Source of the DNA: Burhinus oedicnemus | Lineage: Eukaryota; Chordata; Aves; Charadriiformes; Burhinidae | Direction of reading: 5' to 3' | DNA: 64,000 bases | NCBI GenBank assembly: GCA_008921705.1 | Contig: VFFE01007034.1 | Coordinates: forward strand, 1,252,649-1,316,648 | In this document: positions 36,116 to 49,600 of the stretch, piece by piece | How the letters are laid out: every line of letters begins with the position of its first letter | Position numbering within the stretch: position 1 is the stretch's first letter | Notes under the pieces: generated by a model | The model's input: only the letters and a program-made list of their open reading frames with translations | Told to the model about the DNA's origin: nothing | The model's database searches: none | Translations under genes and position numbers: made by a program

Positions 36116-39100
36116 CTGACTTTTTTCTGCTGCAAGAGCTTAACTCTGCCATGAGGCTAAACTACTCTGTGATACTTCTTCTTCCCCTGAGGAGGTGATT
36201 TACACCAGCTATGGGTTTAGCCTTACAAGAAAAATTCAGGGAAGCTCTTAAGTTCCGTATGACTGCTACTTCTAGGCTTTCCCCAGCACTGCCCCAGTTT
36301 CCTCTTCTGTTATGCATCTGTTCTGTCTTGGAAAAAACAAGACAGACCATGCAGTACCTGCACAATTATCACACAGCCTTAGCTGTCACTAAGGCTTTTT
36401 TGCTTTAATTCTCTGAAACTTTACTTTTTAAGTTTCTAACAGACTTGGAAACAGGACACAAACGAGGTCTGAGGAACAGCTTATGAAATATTTTTAATGG
36501 ACAACCAGCTCTTCTGTGTTTTACTGCCTTTTCTTTACAAGAATAAATATTTTTGCATTAACTGTTGTTGATGTTTGTCAAAATTCTGTGGAAAAATCTT
36601 TTTCTGGTTTTGTCATCCACAAATTTGACAGTTGGAAGCTTGACTGTTGGAAAATGGATTTGCTATTTTTAATTAAAAATTTTTTTTTTCCATTTTTCTC
36701 AGTAGTTTTTCACAGAAAAGTAATTTCTTGCCCTGCTGCAAGCTCCACTGAAAAATTTTTAAACAGATAAAGTTGTGCTGATACAACAGTATGAACCAGA
36801 GTTTCTTGTGCTGCCTCATGGCTGGATTTGGCTGGTATTGAAAGTTCACTTGTGTTTTCTCCATAAGAGAAAAAAAGACCTACTGGAGTAAAGACATTGG
36901 GAGTGAAATATGTTCCTTTTATCTGCCTTGATATTACAACTGTGGAACATTTTTATGGAGGAGAGAGAGGAATCTCTCTTGTCTGTGTTTTGAGCTTAGT
37001 CTTAGGTTACTCAAATTAAACAACATTTTATTACTTGGCTTAGAATTTTTTATTAGTAACTTCAAGCGTTCACAATGGAGCCAGTTTTAGCATTATAGCA
37101 ATCTGCAATATTTGGGCTTGTCTCCACTAAGAAATTAACTGTAACCATGGGTCATATCGTAAGAAAAACAAGGGGAAGAGAGAAAGCACAGTGCATGTTT
37201 GGAGTATTTGAAAACGAATGGACAAACCTTCAAACATCAATGCCTTTTAGTTGTCAGATTAAGCCTGTGGAAAAGCAATGGTTTAGAGGAGCCTATCTGA
37301 AACTCGCTCGAGTTCCTGTTGTACCCATGTCTGCAGGACAGAATGAAAACCACCTTCACCACTGGTACTCCCTGTTGTCATTTCCAGCAGTGGGGTTCAA
37401 CAACTGCGTGACTGCAGGCCAAAGCAAGAGTCACTGAAACCAGGAGCATTCTTTCCTGAGGCTTTGGCGCCCACTGGATATTGTCATTTCCAGAGATGGT
37501 ATGGATTAGACTGCGGATGAATGCTACCTATATCTCTTCACTCCCTGTCCTGTGGATGAAGAGGCGAGGTGTCAATCAGATGTCTCTCACCAGAGCCACA
37601 TTCATTGCTGAGACAGAGAGACACACTGTTGACAAGTACTACCTGACTTGGTCAATGCCTTTTGATAACTGTGCTATCGTGCTAACTCCTACTAGTACGC
37701 TTTATAGTACGAGACGTAGGACCAATGCTTGCTCAGACCAATCCAAGGACAGTGCTGAGAAGACAAGAGATAATTTTCAGTTTAAAATAGCTGTATTTTC
37801 TGTAATGCAAGTCCTGTATTGGAAAGGGCTTGGAGTTGTTGATAGATGAGCTGGTGTGGGTAAGTGCACAGCTGCCAGCTGCTTCAGATAAAACACCGCA
37901 TGAAATTGTGCCATTTATATAACTCTTGTTTACAGACTTGGAGCACAAGGATAATCGTGGTTTTATATGAGATCACCCAGTCAACATATTGGGCATGCCT
38001 ATGTTTATGAGAAATCTGCTGACGTGAGGAAACTGAGCGATTTTAAATCACCATACCTGGCATTGAGCTCTTTGGAATTAAGTATGAGAAGTGTTTATGC
38101 AATATGTATTTCATATGCCCTTCAAAAAACTTGTGATTCCCAGGAAAACTGATTTAGATTTGTCACTGTTTTCGACCCTGCCTAGGGAATACACCGCGTT
38201 TTAGGTCCTCATAATACTTGAAGATGATCTCATTGTGTTTATCTTTCTCTTGTTTGTTAATTTTTAAGCATTAATTAGCTCCAGACATCATTTTTCTGTT
38301 CCTTCCATGAGATCTATCACAGATTTGTAATTAAAGTTATTGTTATTTATTTATTGCCTAGATCCAGATAATTACTGGTTGAGCCTAACACCCATTGTAA
38401 TGCATTTTAAACATGTGGCTTTGGCTAAAACAGTTTGAGAGGCCTTTTTTTCTGTGTTTATATTTGTGTTAGCTCTGCTCTTTGCAGAAACGAGGCTGTC
38501 CCATCTTCTGTCAAGTGGGTACATCTACTCTTTATTTCTTCCATTTACAGCTGCATGAAGTCAGACTTGAGTTTGGAGACCCTTTCATTGTTCAAACAAT
38601 TTGAGATTATATTTGATACCTCCACCTTATAAAAAATTTGCCTTGATTTCACTGGGGCCAGGATTTCATCAGGATCCTACTTCCTGGCCCAGTTCGTGCA
38701 AATGTATCAGGTAGATAGGGAACATAGAAAACCACTAGCCCATCTGGAAAATTGATCATTCATCTTTTTAGATGCTGTTTAGATTATAGCAAAGATAGTT
38801 GAGCTGCCTTTTCCTTCCAGATGAAGGAAAATAAGGAAGTGCTGAGCTAAGATCTCTCTCCAAATATGATTTTGCTTAGAAATCTAAAGAAAATCTGAAG
38901 TAATTCCACCCATACTCCATCTAGAAACCCTGAAGTCATATGTATTTTATCCAGTTCATGGCTCCCTACAACCACATGGTTGTTACTGTGTTGTGTATCA
39001 TGCAGCATTAGGAGTGGTCTTCAAGTTGCTTCTGTATATCAGAAGGTAATGATCTGTACCTCTCGAGTCTCCTTTTGCTCTGGCTGCAGATTTCTGAAGC

Positions 39101-39349
39101 CCAGTGGTGTGCAGCTGAGTAACAGTGGAGATTTCATACATAGTCACAGAGGAGAGAGTGGCATGAGCTGAAAGTGTTACCTCTTTTAGTCCCTGCCGTC
39201 TCTGTATATCTGTACTATACTTTTCCCTGTCTTCAATACCTAGGTATGATATTTAACAGAAACTTAGAGCTTGTGCTTACCCGTACTCCCCCTTCTAGAA
39301 GAGGAGTGCAACTCAGCTGATTCTGCTCATGAGCTGCCACATTTAAATA

Positions 39350-39412
39350 TATGTAATGTATATATATAAAAATACATCCAATTATATAGTTATATACATA
39401 TATATGTTACCA
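39350..39412 (+). repeat. AT-rich low-complexity run
   Basis: TATA/ATAT-rich sequence with imperfect inverted symmetry. Confidence 0.85.
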
Positions 39413-41499
39413 GTACCTTCCAGAACAAACAATTAGCTACAACTCAACATTAAGTCTTTTTCAAACACCTAGCTCTTGATATTACACATTCTAAACAAAC
39501 TTTCACATTTAAAAAAATCCAGATCTTGGAAAATGCACAGTTAAGAGGTCCGGTGAGTTTCTCTATTGCCAGGCGAGCCGGTGTTACTTGCCATCATTTT
39601 TCTTCAAGCTGCTGCTGCTGTGCAATGCCCTAATGTTGTTTATAAATGTACACACACACAAGTACCTACAACGATGAAATGAAGAGCCATAATATTTTTC
39701 ATTCAGTTATTAAAAAAAAAAAACAACAAAAACAACCAACCCCAAGAAAAAGTATATGTGAAATTTGGTTACCACAGAAACAAAAGTTTGTAGTACCATT
39801 TAAGATGCCCTAGGACACCTCAGCTGGCCTCTGGCCTCTTCTCCAGAAGGACACAGGTCTTCGATACAACCTCTGTCATGTCTACCAGGGTAAGAAACCT
39901 TAGATACCAAGGGAGTGTAGAGCGTCTCTGGGCCGATATTTTTAAGCACCTTCATCACAGTATTTCTTTAGGCAAAGAAAAGTGATTTTGTTTCTAGCAG
40001 GTGAAAATTTTACAGGTTATTTTGATGGGACTTTGTAATTGCCATACGCAAAGAAACCTTGCAAAATATCCCAGTAGAATATAACAGATCTATGAGATCA
40101 AGCTTTCATCATCCTATTAACAGTTTTCTAAGAGCTCTGGAATCACAATGTTCCCATTCTCTATCCATTCCTACTCCACCCCACTCAGCACATGCATAAA
40201 TATTTTTTGAAAGTCCCAGGCTTCCCAGCCTTCCCCTGCAGAAACAGAGGTGATGATTGTAAACAGATAAACCTCCCAAATTCAAGGGGGAAAACAGTGG
40301 GAGAATCTGTTGGTTTGTAACAGGCTTATTCTTACATACAAACATACTTGCAAGATTCATTTCATCACTGGCAAATGGCACAAAGAAAATTACTGCAAGT
40401 TTTCACTTTTTAAAATATTTCAATGTAAATAAAATATTTAAAGTAAGTAGGAAAGTATATAGAATGCAGATATCAGGAATATATTGAAAGCAGAAAACTA
40501 TCAACTATTAGATTGCGTAGCCAGTTTATCCAAGGATAACTAAAGCAATGATGTGAAAGCAATAAATGATCTTTTCCCAGCTAACAAATCAGTCCGTAAT
40601 GGGTGAGGCCAAGTTCTTATCTGCACAAGAAAACAGAATTGTGCCAGCAGCTGAGTTGATGAACCACCGCCAAATATCAGCTAACTGAAAATACCTTGAC
40701 TTGTAAAAAGTAATCGATGAAGGCTCATTCTGGTGCTGGTTAGTCCCTGCTCCAAGGAGTCATGGTCATGGTGGGCTGATGCCCTATGGATAAGTCTTGC
40801 TGCCATTGCAGTTTACTTAAGTGAAGAAATGCCGTTGAAGGGTTTTGCCTCCCCCTAGACAAGGTCCATACTGCACATCTTGCTCTGGGTTGCACACATG
40901 AGGAAGGCCATGCTGGAGCTGCTCACAAACCCCACTTGGCTTCACTGCTGTAAGACATCTCCCCCAGCATGGCCTGTTGTCCCACACCACGTCAGTTCCC
41001 ACATTTCAATCTATCTCAGGTTAGCAAAAGCTATAGCAACCAGCAAAGGGGCTGCCCGTGTAAGGAAGACCTTTGGCAATTTCACTACCATTGATGTTAG
41101 GAGGAACCATAATGTCTATAAAGACATTGTTTGTTTGACTGCTATCCTGCTCCCGAAGGACAAAAAGCAGCTACCGAATTTGATCTTTATAATCAAGTGT
41201 GGGCAAGATTTTACAGGTATTCCCCTTTAGGGATGAAATCATATTGGCAAATCGCTATCTATGGCTGTATCTCTATTATTTGTGTAAGAACAAAAAAAAA
41301 TCAGTCATTGGATTAATACCTCTCACACCTTCCATGACCCCGAGGTCTGTTGCAATGCTCCTGTAATTGCACAATTCTAATTACATAGGTGCTGGTGATA
41401 TCCATATGATTGAAAATGTGTTTTTTCAGGACTCTGAGCACAGAATAGTCCTGCGGCAAGGGCATTAACTTAATTAAGGATTCGGTTTTGGACTCAGCT

Positions 41500-41670
41500 T
41501 TCAAATCTGCCACAGAACTTTTGCATGACATTGAGCAAGTCACCTAGCCAGGTTCTTCTCTGTAAAATGTGGATAATGAAAACCTCCTTTTACTCTCCTG
41601 GAAGTATAAACGCTTTCACTGTTGAGAACCCTTTCAAAATCTTCTGATGAAAGCCAGGTACTATTACTAG
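41500..41670 (+). mobile_element. MIR-family SINE, best-preserved copy here
   Basis: Collinear with MIR/MIR3-type SINEs over some 170 bp: CAAATCTGCCACAGAACTT, TGACATTGAGCAAGTCACC, TCTCTGTAAAATGTGGATAA, then a 3' part with ACGCTTTCACTGTTGAGAAC and TGATGAAAGCCAGGTACTA. The last block matches the MIR 3' region shared with CR1/L2-type LINE tails (GCGCTTTGA... AAAGGCGCTA). Identification is by recalled consensus. Confidence 0.6.
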
Positions 41671-42029
41671 GATGCTCATGCCGATGCGTCTTGTATTTGT
41701 TTGCTAGTGTGTCTTCTAAGGTTACTGAAACCTTTCCAGACTTCTGGCTAGTTTCAAACTAATATATTAGAAAAAGAAAAGAAAAAAAAATAAAAAAAGT
41801 GCACAGACAAAGCATTCCCCCTGCACACAAGCCACGGAACCATTTTATTTCTCTTAAGTGTGGTATTCCCAATATCTGAGGTCGGGATTTCTGAAACAAT
41901 TGGCCTCCTTGGATCATCTGTTTGTGTGCAGCTCCACTCTTTCCTTTCCCCCCACCAACTGCGAGAAAACCGAACAGAAATCCTTAAGCTTAGATATTTC
42001 TTTAGCTTTTTCTAAGACTTTGTAATCCA

Positions 42030-42090
42030 ATGTGAACCCTGTCTTGACCCCAGCCCATGTGGGGTCACGACCCACGGTTGGAAAACACTG
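42030..42090 (-). mobile_element. hAT-like (Charlie/MER5-type) terminal fragment
   Basis: Read on the minus strand from 42090: CAGTGTTTTCCAACCGTGGG, then TCGTGACCCC. This is close to the end of hAT elements of the Charlie type, which begin CAGTGGTTCTCAACC and continue with GGGTCGCGACCCC-like sequence. Only this end is visible. No partner end or target-site duplication could be fixed. Confidence 0.5.
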
Positions 42091-45000
42091 GCCCAAGTCT
42101 AAGATGTTAGTCGGACCGCTTCTCAGAGGTGACTTGACAGCTGCCCACCTCTGTGGGTGTGGTGCACTCTTGGAGAGGATGCTCTGACCTGTCAATCATG
42201 AGATGCTATGTTTCGTCCACATAAGGGCGTTTGGCTCATGGAGTTTAAGGAGGAACAAAGAGCACACAGCACAAAAATGAGTCTTCTGTTTAAGCTCTTG
42301 GCCTGCTATGACTCCTGGGACCTCAAGCTGTTTTCTTACTTCTTTCATTTTTATCCTGAAATGGCTCAGATTCTAAGATGAGATAGTTTTTTAACATGAC
42401 GGTCATTTTGCATTGATTAGGCATAACACCCCAGAAAAAATAGAACTAGATGTCAGAAAAAGACCCAAATGAAAAGAAAGCATAACATTGAAAAGACGGC
42501 TGTGTGTATTTTGGATGTCCTCTGAGAAAAAGGTCTGCAGAGCTGGCAGTATCAGTGACAGGTTGAGTCAGGAAGAGCAGAGTGCAACAAAGGCAATTGG
42601 CAACTGGGAAAATGAGGAGTGGATGGTGGTAGAAAAGGAGAGCACTGGAGGGTACATAAAAGAAGCACCAAATGGAGCAGAAGCATTGAAAAACATATTA
42701 ACATTGCCATCCAAGGGGAGAAGAGACATCGGAAGGAAATCATTGGGAACATGTGGCTGAAGAGAGAGGGAGGCAGAGACAGTTGATTTATTTTTGCTGA
42801 AGAGCAAGTGAGATGATGTTGATGCAGAGCTGACATAGCTTCCTTTATTGGCCACTCACTGCGCTATTGAGTCTCAAGCCTCTGTATGCTAAGCTGGGAG
42901 TGACTGTCCTGTCACGCATGGGTATGCCAGGTTATATTTTTCGTTCTCAAATGAGAGTTTATTGTTGCAGGTAGGAGCTCAGCTAGAGCCTGGCAGTGGT
43001 TGGTGTCTCTCAAATGGACAACATATTGTCTGCTACCTATGAAGGCATTTCTTGCCCCTGTGATAGGCAAGAAATCCTGAAGTCTATTGTTATCAAAATC
43101 AAAGTAAGGAGAACTTCTTCTTCTCCCAAATACATCTCTTGGTGGATCACTGCTCCTAGCTCCTCCACTGCCTTGTCCTCGCTTCTTGCAGTTCAAACTC
43201 CTCACTCTTTGGCCCCAGTGCTACCACAGACAGACCTGTGCCATCAGTTCTCCTGAAGCACATTAGGTTGTTAGCACTAGTTCTTTACTTGGCTTTTCAG
43301 GCACATTTCCTTGGCAGAGTGTCCTTTGTGTTATGGCTTCCTGGAAACGGGCACTTGCAGCAGAGGACAGTTTGTCTTAGATCCCCAGGCTAATTTGGAC
43401 TCTAAGTATCCCCAGGAGCTTAAACATACCTTGTTCCAGAAGCGCAGGTGTATGGCTGCTCTGGCTAATATCCCTCCTCAGGGACACCTGACTGGCCATA
43501 GCTGACGATGAGCAGACAGGCTGTGCCCAAAGCTCTGAAATATTATTGTTCTTTCTCTGTGGCATAAAAATAACAAACCATAGAAGATGCTTACTTCATT
43601 TTTCTCACTGCTCAACAGCATTATTTGGACAAAGATTGTCCACGATCTTATTCTGCAGCGCTCTCTTGACTTCTGAAGTACAGATATGTTCTGGCTAAGC
43701 TTAACTTTGGCAGGTACCTCACGTAATCCAAGCCTCTCTGCCCTGCTCACAAAGCCCTCTGTGCTTCTCGCTCCCTTTCTTCCCTCGCCCATAGCTTCCT
43801 GTCTGGTTATTTTGTCTCTAGGAATTTTCCATTCGTTAAACACCTGCCTGCTGAAGAGACATTTGGAGAAGGAGTTATCTTAAACTTTAGTCAACTTCCT
43901 CAGCAAACCTATTGTTTAGTTAAAGTTCAACTGTTAACTCTTAATACCTTCCATTGTCTTTGGTTTGGTGTGTATATGCTAGAGGTGCTGTCAGCAGAAA
44001 TGGCTACAGCAAAACACATTCTCTGCTACACCCATTTTCATAGCTTGCTTTCTTTTATTAGTCCAAGTGTATGAGTGCCATAAACAGGTTTCTCCAAGTA
44101 ACCGCTTCAATTACTATGTCTTTTTTCATTTTGTACAAAAGAACATGTTTTCTGGAATATAGCTGGTCCCAGCATCAGGCACAGGGTGTCTGTTCTGAGA
44201 CAAAAAAACCTGTTTTCAGGCATGGTTTATCTTGAAAAATAGTGTGAAGTGTGATTGTTATTTTTTCCTTTGAAAATTAGTAGCACTAAAAGAGACCAGA
44301 ATTTCTGGGTAAAAGAGGCACTTTTTGCTTGTCACACATTCTTGGTTCTGATATCACCTGACAGGGAAACTAATATGTATCTAGTTTAATATAATACATA
44401 GAGAAAAAGGTTCAATGGAGTGTTCAAACGGTCTGTGCCTGTTTCGTGGGATTAAGCGTCACCATTTGATCCCATTAATGTCACAGGTTGAGTCTTCCAT
44501 CTCCATTGTACGTAGGACACAAATCTGAAAGCAGTCCTAACAGATGCAAGGTTACAATTCCAGGATTCATACAGTCTTCACCTGGCAGAAGCACTAGAAA
44601 AAAAGGTTTCTGAAATACCTCTCTGGAAGTTTTCCTAGGCATTGCCAATTTTACCTTTGCTGGCATGATGAGGAGTCCATTTTAGCCGTTCCTCCAAGGA
44701 ACTTTAACAACTGCTAGGATGTTAATAACTTTGATTTTAAAACTATCTTTTTACAATCTTGGTCTTCTGCCTATTTCCACTCTTTTCTTTGAGATAATGT
44801 GCCATTTTAATTATTTGCCTGCTCTTGTAAATCCATGCACAAAGATGTGTGCAACATAAAGAAAACTGGAAAAAAATTAAAGGAAGTATAATTTGAAAGA
44901 AAAATAAAGCCCAACCAGCTTTTGGGATTACTGGGATTTGTGTATGCATTAACAGGTTGAAATGTTCGATCATGAAGGAAATGAAAAAATTAAATCCATA

Positions 45001-45864
45001 TATGTTTGCATATTATGAGAGTGTCAAAATAGAGGGAATTCAGTGAGAAATCTAATACCCTTTGTTAGGTGAGTGTATTTGGTAAATCATGTTTTATAGT
45101 TGAATGTGGATTAGACAAGCCATAACTAATTTGTCAGATTTTGACTGGATGCCAATATTTTTGTTACTTTTATGACATTTTAATCAACTTCATCTTTGAA
45201 CTGAAGGCCTATTGGAGAAGGAATTTCCATCTGACCTGTCACTGGTTTTTAATGGTGAGCAAAAAAGGAAGAATGAAATAGTCTAGAAGCAAATTGCTAA
45301 GTTAGAAAAAGTGTGGTGAAACATAATGAGATAATCAAATTGGATGTTGAGAAGGAAATAAAAACATTTTTCATGTAACTGATTGGGTTCCCTCTGATAT
45401 ACTGTGACTTTCATACACTGTGGGGTAAGTAAACTGCTTAATCAACTTCCCCTTGTTGCTGCAGAACACATGATATGAATGGTCTGCTCATGATTCATTA
45501 AGTCCTCTGAAAAAGTAAGGGTTGATTCAAATGCTTCAGCTCTGCCTTGTTAACCTCGTTAGTACTCAGCAAATTGCAATGAGCTGAGAAAGAACAGAGC
45601 TCATTTTGCAAGCACCCTGATTTACAGATGCCCCATGCAAGGACGCTATCTTTGGTACATTTATTACAGATGTCGGAATCCTAAGTCTTTAATCACTGTG
45701 TTGTTAATTAATACCCTATTTGTTACTGTCACTGGTTGAATACTGGATGTGCAAAATTCCACATGTGAAAGTACTTAATGTAATCAGGTAATACATTAGT
45801 GAGGTGCTGCTCAGTTGTCAGTCTGGTGGAATGTCATGGTGTGCCAAGAAAAGCATTGCAAGTA

Positions 45865-45909
45865 GAAAAAAAAAAAAAGAGAGAGAAAGGAAGGTGGGAG
45901 GGAGAAGGG
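45865..45909 (+). repeat. Purine-rich low-complexity run
   Basis: A-run followed by GA and GGA repeats. Confidence 0.9.
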
Positions 45910-46529
45910 TGAGATTGCGGGTAAGATTTTCTTTAGGCCTGGCCAATAAGGGGCTACGTCTCCAGCTAGAAATGCTCAGACTCACTCCTTGAAATTGCAC
46001 TGCCCTGCCTTCTGTCACTGCTGGGGTGTGATTTCACTCTGAAGCAACCAACTGCACAAGTGTACTATGTGCTGCTGACTGCAAAAAGAGCTTCTACAGA
46101 ATAAATAAGAAACAAGACAAAAGCATGCATGAAGGAGAAATGTCTTCCAAACAGATGGCAGACTGTTTCTGGGTTAAGGAACGATTGCCAGTTTCTACTG
46201 TTGTTATAGGGAAGGATATACTGAAATGTTAAATGTTGGTGTGGAATATTAAGGAAAGGATTTTGAGTAATTCAGGAGTAGGTAGGTAGGTTTCCTTTCA
46301 AAGAAACAATTTCATATTCATAGCTAAGAGGGGGTAGGTTTGCCTGTAAGCATCCCCTGTCTTTCAAAATGATGCAAGATGTCTGTGTGCTCCATGTTCT
46401 TTGTAGTGTGGCCCCACGCATGCCACTTCCTCTTGAAAAAGCCATGCTGCGCCAACAGAGAGTGTGTACGAGTTGGGAACCGAGACCCCTGCCAGAGACC
46501 AAGGAGAGGGAGGGATGCCCCTTCCCAGA

Positions 46530-46632
46530 GTTATAGAATCATCAAATTGTCTAGGTTGGAAGGGACCTTTAAGGTCATCAAGTCCAACCATTAGCCTAAT
46601 ACTGCCAAAACCACCACTAAACCATGTCCCTA
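46530..46632 (-). mobile_element. CR1 LINE, 3' terminal fragment of a different subfamily
   Basis: About 100 bp of CR1 3' UTR in antisense: ATAGAATCATC, then GGTTGGAAGGGACC, TTTAAGGTCATCAAGTCC, AACCATTAGCCTAATACTGCC and ACTAAACCATGTCCC. The wording differs from the 30-kb and 24-kb copies after the shared GGTTGGAAGGGACC block, so it belongs to another CR1 subfamily. It is truncated soon after the 3' UTR. Confidence 0.93.
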
Positions 46633-49600
46633 AATTATTTTGAGCAGGAACCTAAGCCGAGTGCTCTAATTCATTACCTGAAGAAAGCCATTTCTTTCCC
46701 TCGAGAGTACATAGGGAGAAGGCAGACAGTTAGGGTAAGTGCATGAATTAGTGCAGAGGAGAGGAAGGGTGAATGCTGTTTCATCCCAGCAATAATCTTC
46801 CATTTTGGTGGTTCTGATTTGTGGATGTATTATTGCAAAAAGCAAATAAAGGTAAAATAAGACTGTTTGTAATGAAAAGCTAAGCTTGCATTGCAATATT
46901 CTTAACAGAGCTATGGCTTCGCGTCTCTGGTTACATGATAATGGCCCAAGTTCACCACATGTCCTTGAAATGGATACAATTTTTTTATATGACTTCTATC
47001 ACCTATTAATGGTAAGCCAGTGAATCTTTTAAAGGCATCCAAGAGGGAGCTGGTCTGTGCAATAGAAAGTCTTTTGCCTCACTTCTAGAATCAAGCAATC
47101 ACGTTATCTGAGTAACATATTTACCCAAGGCCTGAAAAGCTTATTTCTACTGACAAGTTCCTACTACAAAAAAGTAGGTGAAAAGGAAATTCTCTGTGTA
47201 TGTGTTTGCATGTCTACGTGTAATTCCGTACTATCAGAGCAGATAACTCTCTTCTATATTTCACTGTTAACGACTAATTGAGAAAAGGAATAAGACAATC
47301 TAAACTGACTTGATAGAGGAATTAAATATTGTTGAAAATATTTAACTGAACTTTCCAAACTCTTAACAGTGATCTTCAGATGCAGGGTAAAAACTGTGTC
47401 AGATAAATTCATACGGGATGTAAACAAGTGCTGTGGTGGTCCATTTAGTAATACCAAAGCTGGTTTTTGCACTCTGGTTCTGTGGATTTTGGGGGCTTAA
47501 ATTTAGCTTTTGTTGGTTTTCAAAGCTGTAAAGTGGTCAAAAAATTAAACTTGCTAGCTGTCATGATATGGTCAGTAATTTTCAGGCAGTAAGAATGGCT
47601 GTGCACAAAATATGCCTGAATAATGTAACAGTTGCTTTGCATTATACTAATTAGACATAGTTAAACTGCATCTAAAAACTTACATTGCTTATGACTGCTT
47701 TAGCTTCAGCTTGTGCTTCATCAGTGAAGCTCAATGGTATTTATTTCCTTCATTTTGTCGCCTTTTCATTTTTTAAAATCTGATCAACAAAAAAATGTGA
47801 CAAGGTGTGGTCTAGACATTGACGGGCACATTGCTTTTTAGTGAAAACAAGTTAAAGAAAGATGATAGAGAAAGTGAGAATGAGGTCATATGAAGAGCCC
47901 TTGGCAAAAAAAAATCAGAATGGGAACCCTGGTATGAAGGAAAAGAGGAAAGAATGGGCAGAGGTCTGGGAACGAGAGGAGCAAGAAATAAACCAGCTTC
48001 CTGACAGGGGGAGAAGATGGAAGCCTCTGGTTAAGGCAGACGGGAGAAATAATGACTGGATGTCTTTTCTTTTCAGTTACCATCACCATCTGTTACTGAT
48101 AATTTCTCTGTTTTTGAAGGAGAGCTGGTACAGTAAGTGAGCCAGCCCACCAACATAGACACCAAAAGGAAGAGAAGAGAACAGGTTAGAAGAAAGGGAA
48201 ATGCAGGGGTTTTTATATCTGATGGTAAACACTTTCATCCTTCCCTGCTGCTTGAATAATGCATCCTAATTTGACATGACTATACTGGTCACCAAGTTCA
48301 TGCTAGGGTTATATAATCACAATCTGATCATTTTTCTTAAGTGCTGCTCAGTACAGAATCCTTTTATGTGGATAAAGGAAAGCAGCTATTCTTTTTCTTG
48401 TGATTTTTGGCTTGGGTTGATAGAAGTGTCAGCCAAGAATAAAAATACCTTTATAATCTTTACCCTTTTTCCCTACAACACTTGTGAGTTGTACTATTAT
48501 TTCTTCATTGTCCTTCTATCAGCTGAAACAGAACTTGGTGTTTATGCCTCTGTTGGTTTAATAGTATATGGCTTTCGTTCAAGTTTATTGAAGCGTTCTC
48601 CAGAAAATGAGTGTGGTCTTCAGATTGTGCCTAGCCATATGTGAATGACTTTGGGTTTTTTATTTGACTCCTCCCTACTCAGAGGCGCTAAGCCAGAGCT
48701 CAGCCCCATCTCATTGCTCCACTTCTGTGTCGTGTGTCTTCTGTGACTGACAAGGTCTAGATTTTCTGGGAAAAATGAGAATGTCTGCAGACTCTGTGCA
48801 AAATGCCTGAACTTCAGTGACAGCTTTTCTGATAAAACTAGGAGCGTCGCATGCCAGTTACCCACCTACTCTTCCTTTTCCAGCTCCCAAGTTGTCTCGG
48901 TGGAAGAGGCTGTGGGAATCCTGAGATGTCTGTGTTGGGGGAAAGGGTTATGGCATTGAGGGATTTTATTCCTGTGTAGAGTAATCCCTTTTCAATATTT
49001 CATTAGATTTTTTTGTTTTTGCATAATGCGGCCACCCCTGTGGTAAGGAAGGACTGGGTTACTCAGAAAGTCCCTGCCAGTCCTTTTTTTGTTATAAATG
49101 CAGCCCTTGTCAGATACCTTTAAAAGAAATAAGGTAGTAATGCAGCCACCATGCTTCCTTATCTCAGGATTTAAGTGTGCCTGGCTTTGCATTTGATGGG
49201 TGACTTCAAAAGGTAAATGATGTTGCAGCAAATAGCCTTGGTGGCGTCACGGTCTTATTCGTGAATGGAATTGCATTGGTAGGAGAGCTGAGCTCTTCTA
49301 GGTTATATGCAATTTAGACACGCACTATTCTGTACTTCTAAAAAAGCCAACAAACGCTTTTCAGATCATAATTTAATTGACTGTAGTCAACTTGTACAGA
49401 CTGTGCTTCACACAGGTTGGCTGGCTGCAGTACAGCCTGCACTTAAGCTAGAACAGGTGGAATGAAGCATTCCTGGGAAGCTCCCATGCCCACTGATCAT
49501 GGAGGGAATCTGGGAAGATAACTTACACCTATCTTCCAGATGACTGAGGTTACATGAGATGGGTCCCATGCGTGCTGTTTTCAGCTGTGGTGAAATATTG

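Larger units (their letters stand above)
35221..41490. other. Noncoding AT-rich stretch
   Basis: No gene recognised. Includes an AT-rich run at 39350-39412, an A-rich run at 39712-39740 and a MIR-like piece near 36 kb. At 37113-37147 GGGCTTGTCTCCACTAAGAA resembles the start of an old sauropsid MITE. At 38640-38690 TTGATTTCACTGGGGCCAGG resembles another ancient interspersed repeat. Frames of 96 and 122 codons at 37147-37849 show no family features. Confidence 0.5.
41671..46527. other. Noncoding stretch with hAT-like end
   Basis: Contains an A-rich run at 41770-41799, a hAT-like fragment ending at 42090 and a purine run at 45865-45909. Overlapping frames of 90-97 codons at 42488-43256 and 121 codons at 43478-43843 are unrecognised. 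The 45430-45740 part has low repeat content and might be conserved, but nothing specific can be shown. Confidence 0.5.

Noticed and set aside
37147..37849. Consecutive 96- and 122-codon plus-strand frames
   Set aside because: No recognisable motif. An old repeat-like phrase lies just upstream, and the two frames do not form a plausible exon pair.
48276..48644. 122-codon plus-strand frame rich in Phe, Leu and Tyr
   Set aside because: Composition follows the AT-rich DNA. No start context, homologue or domain recognised.
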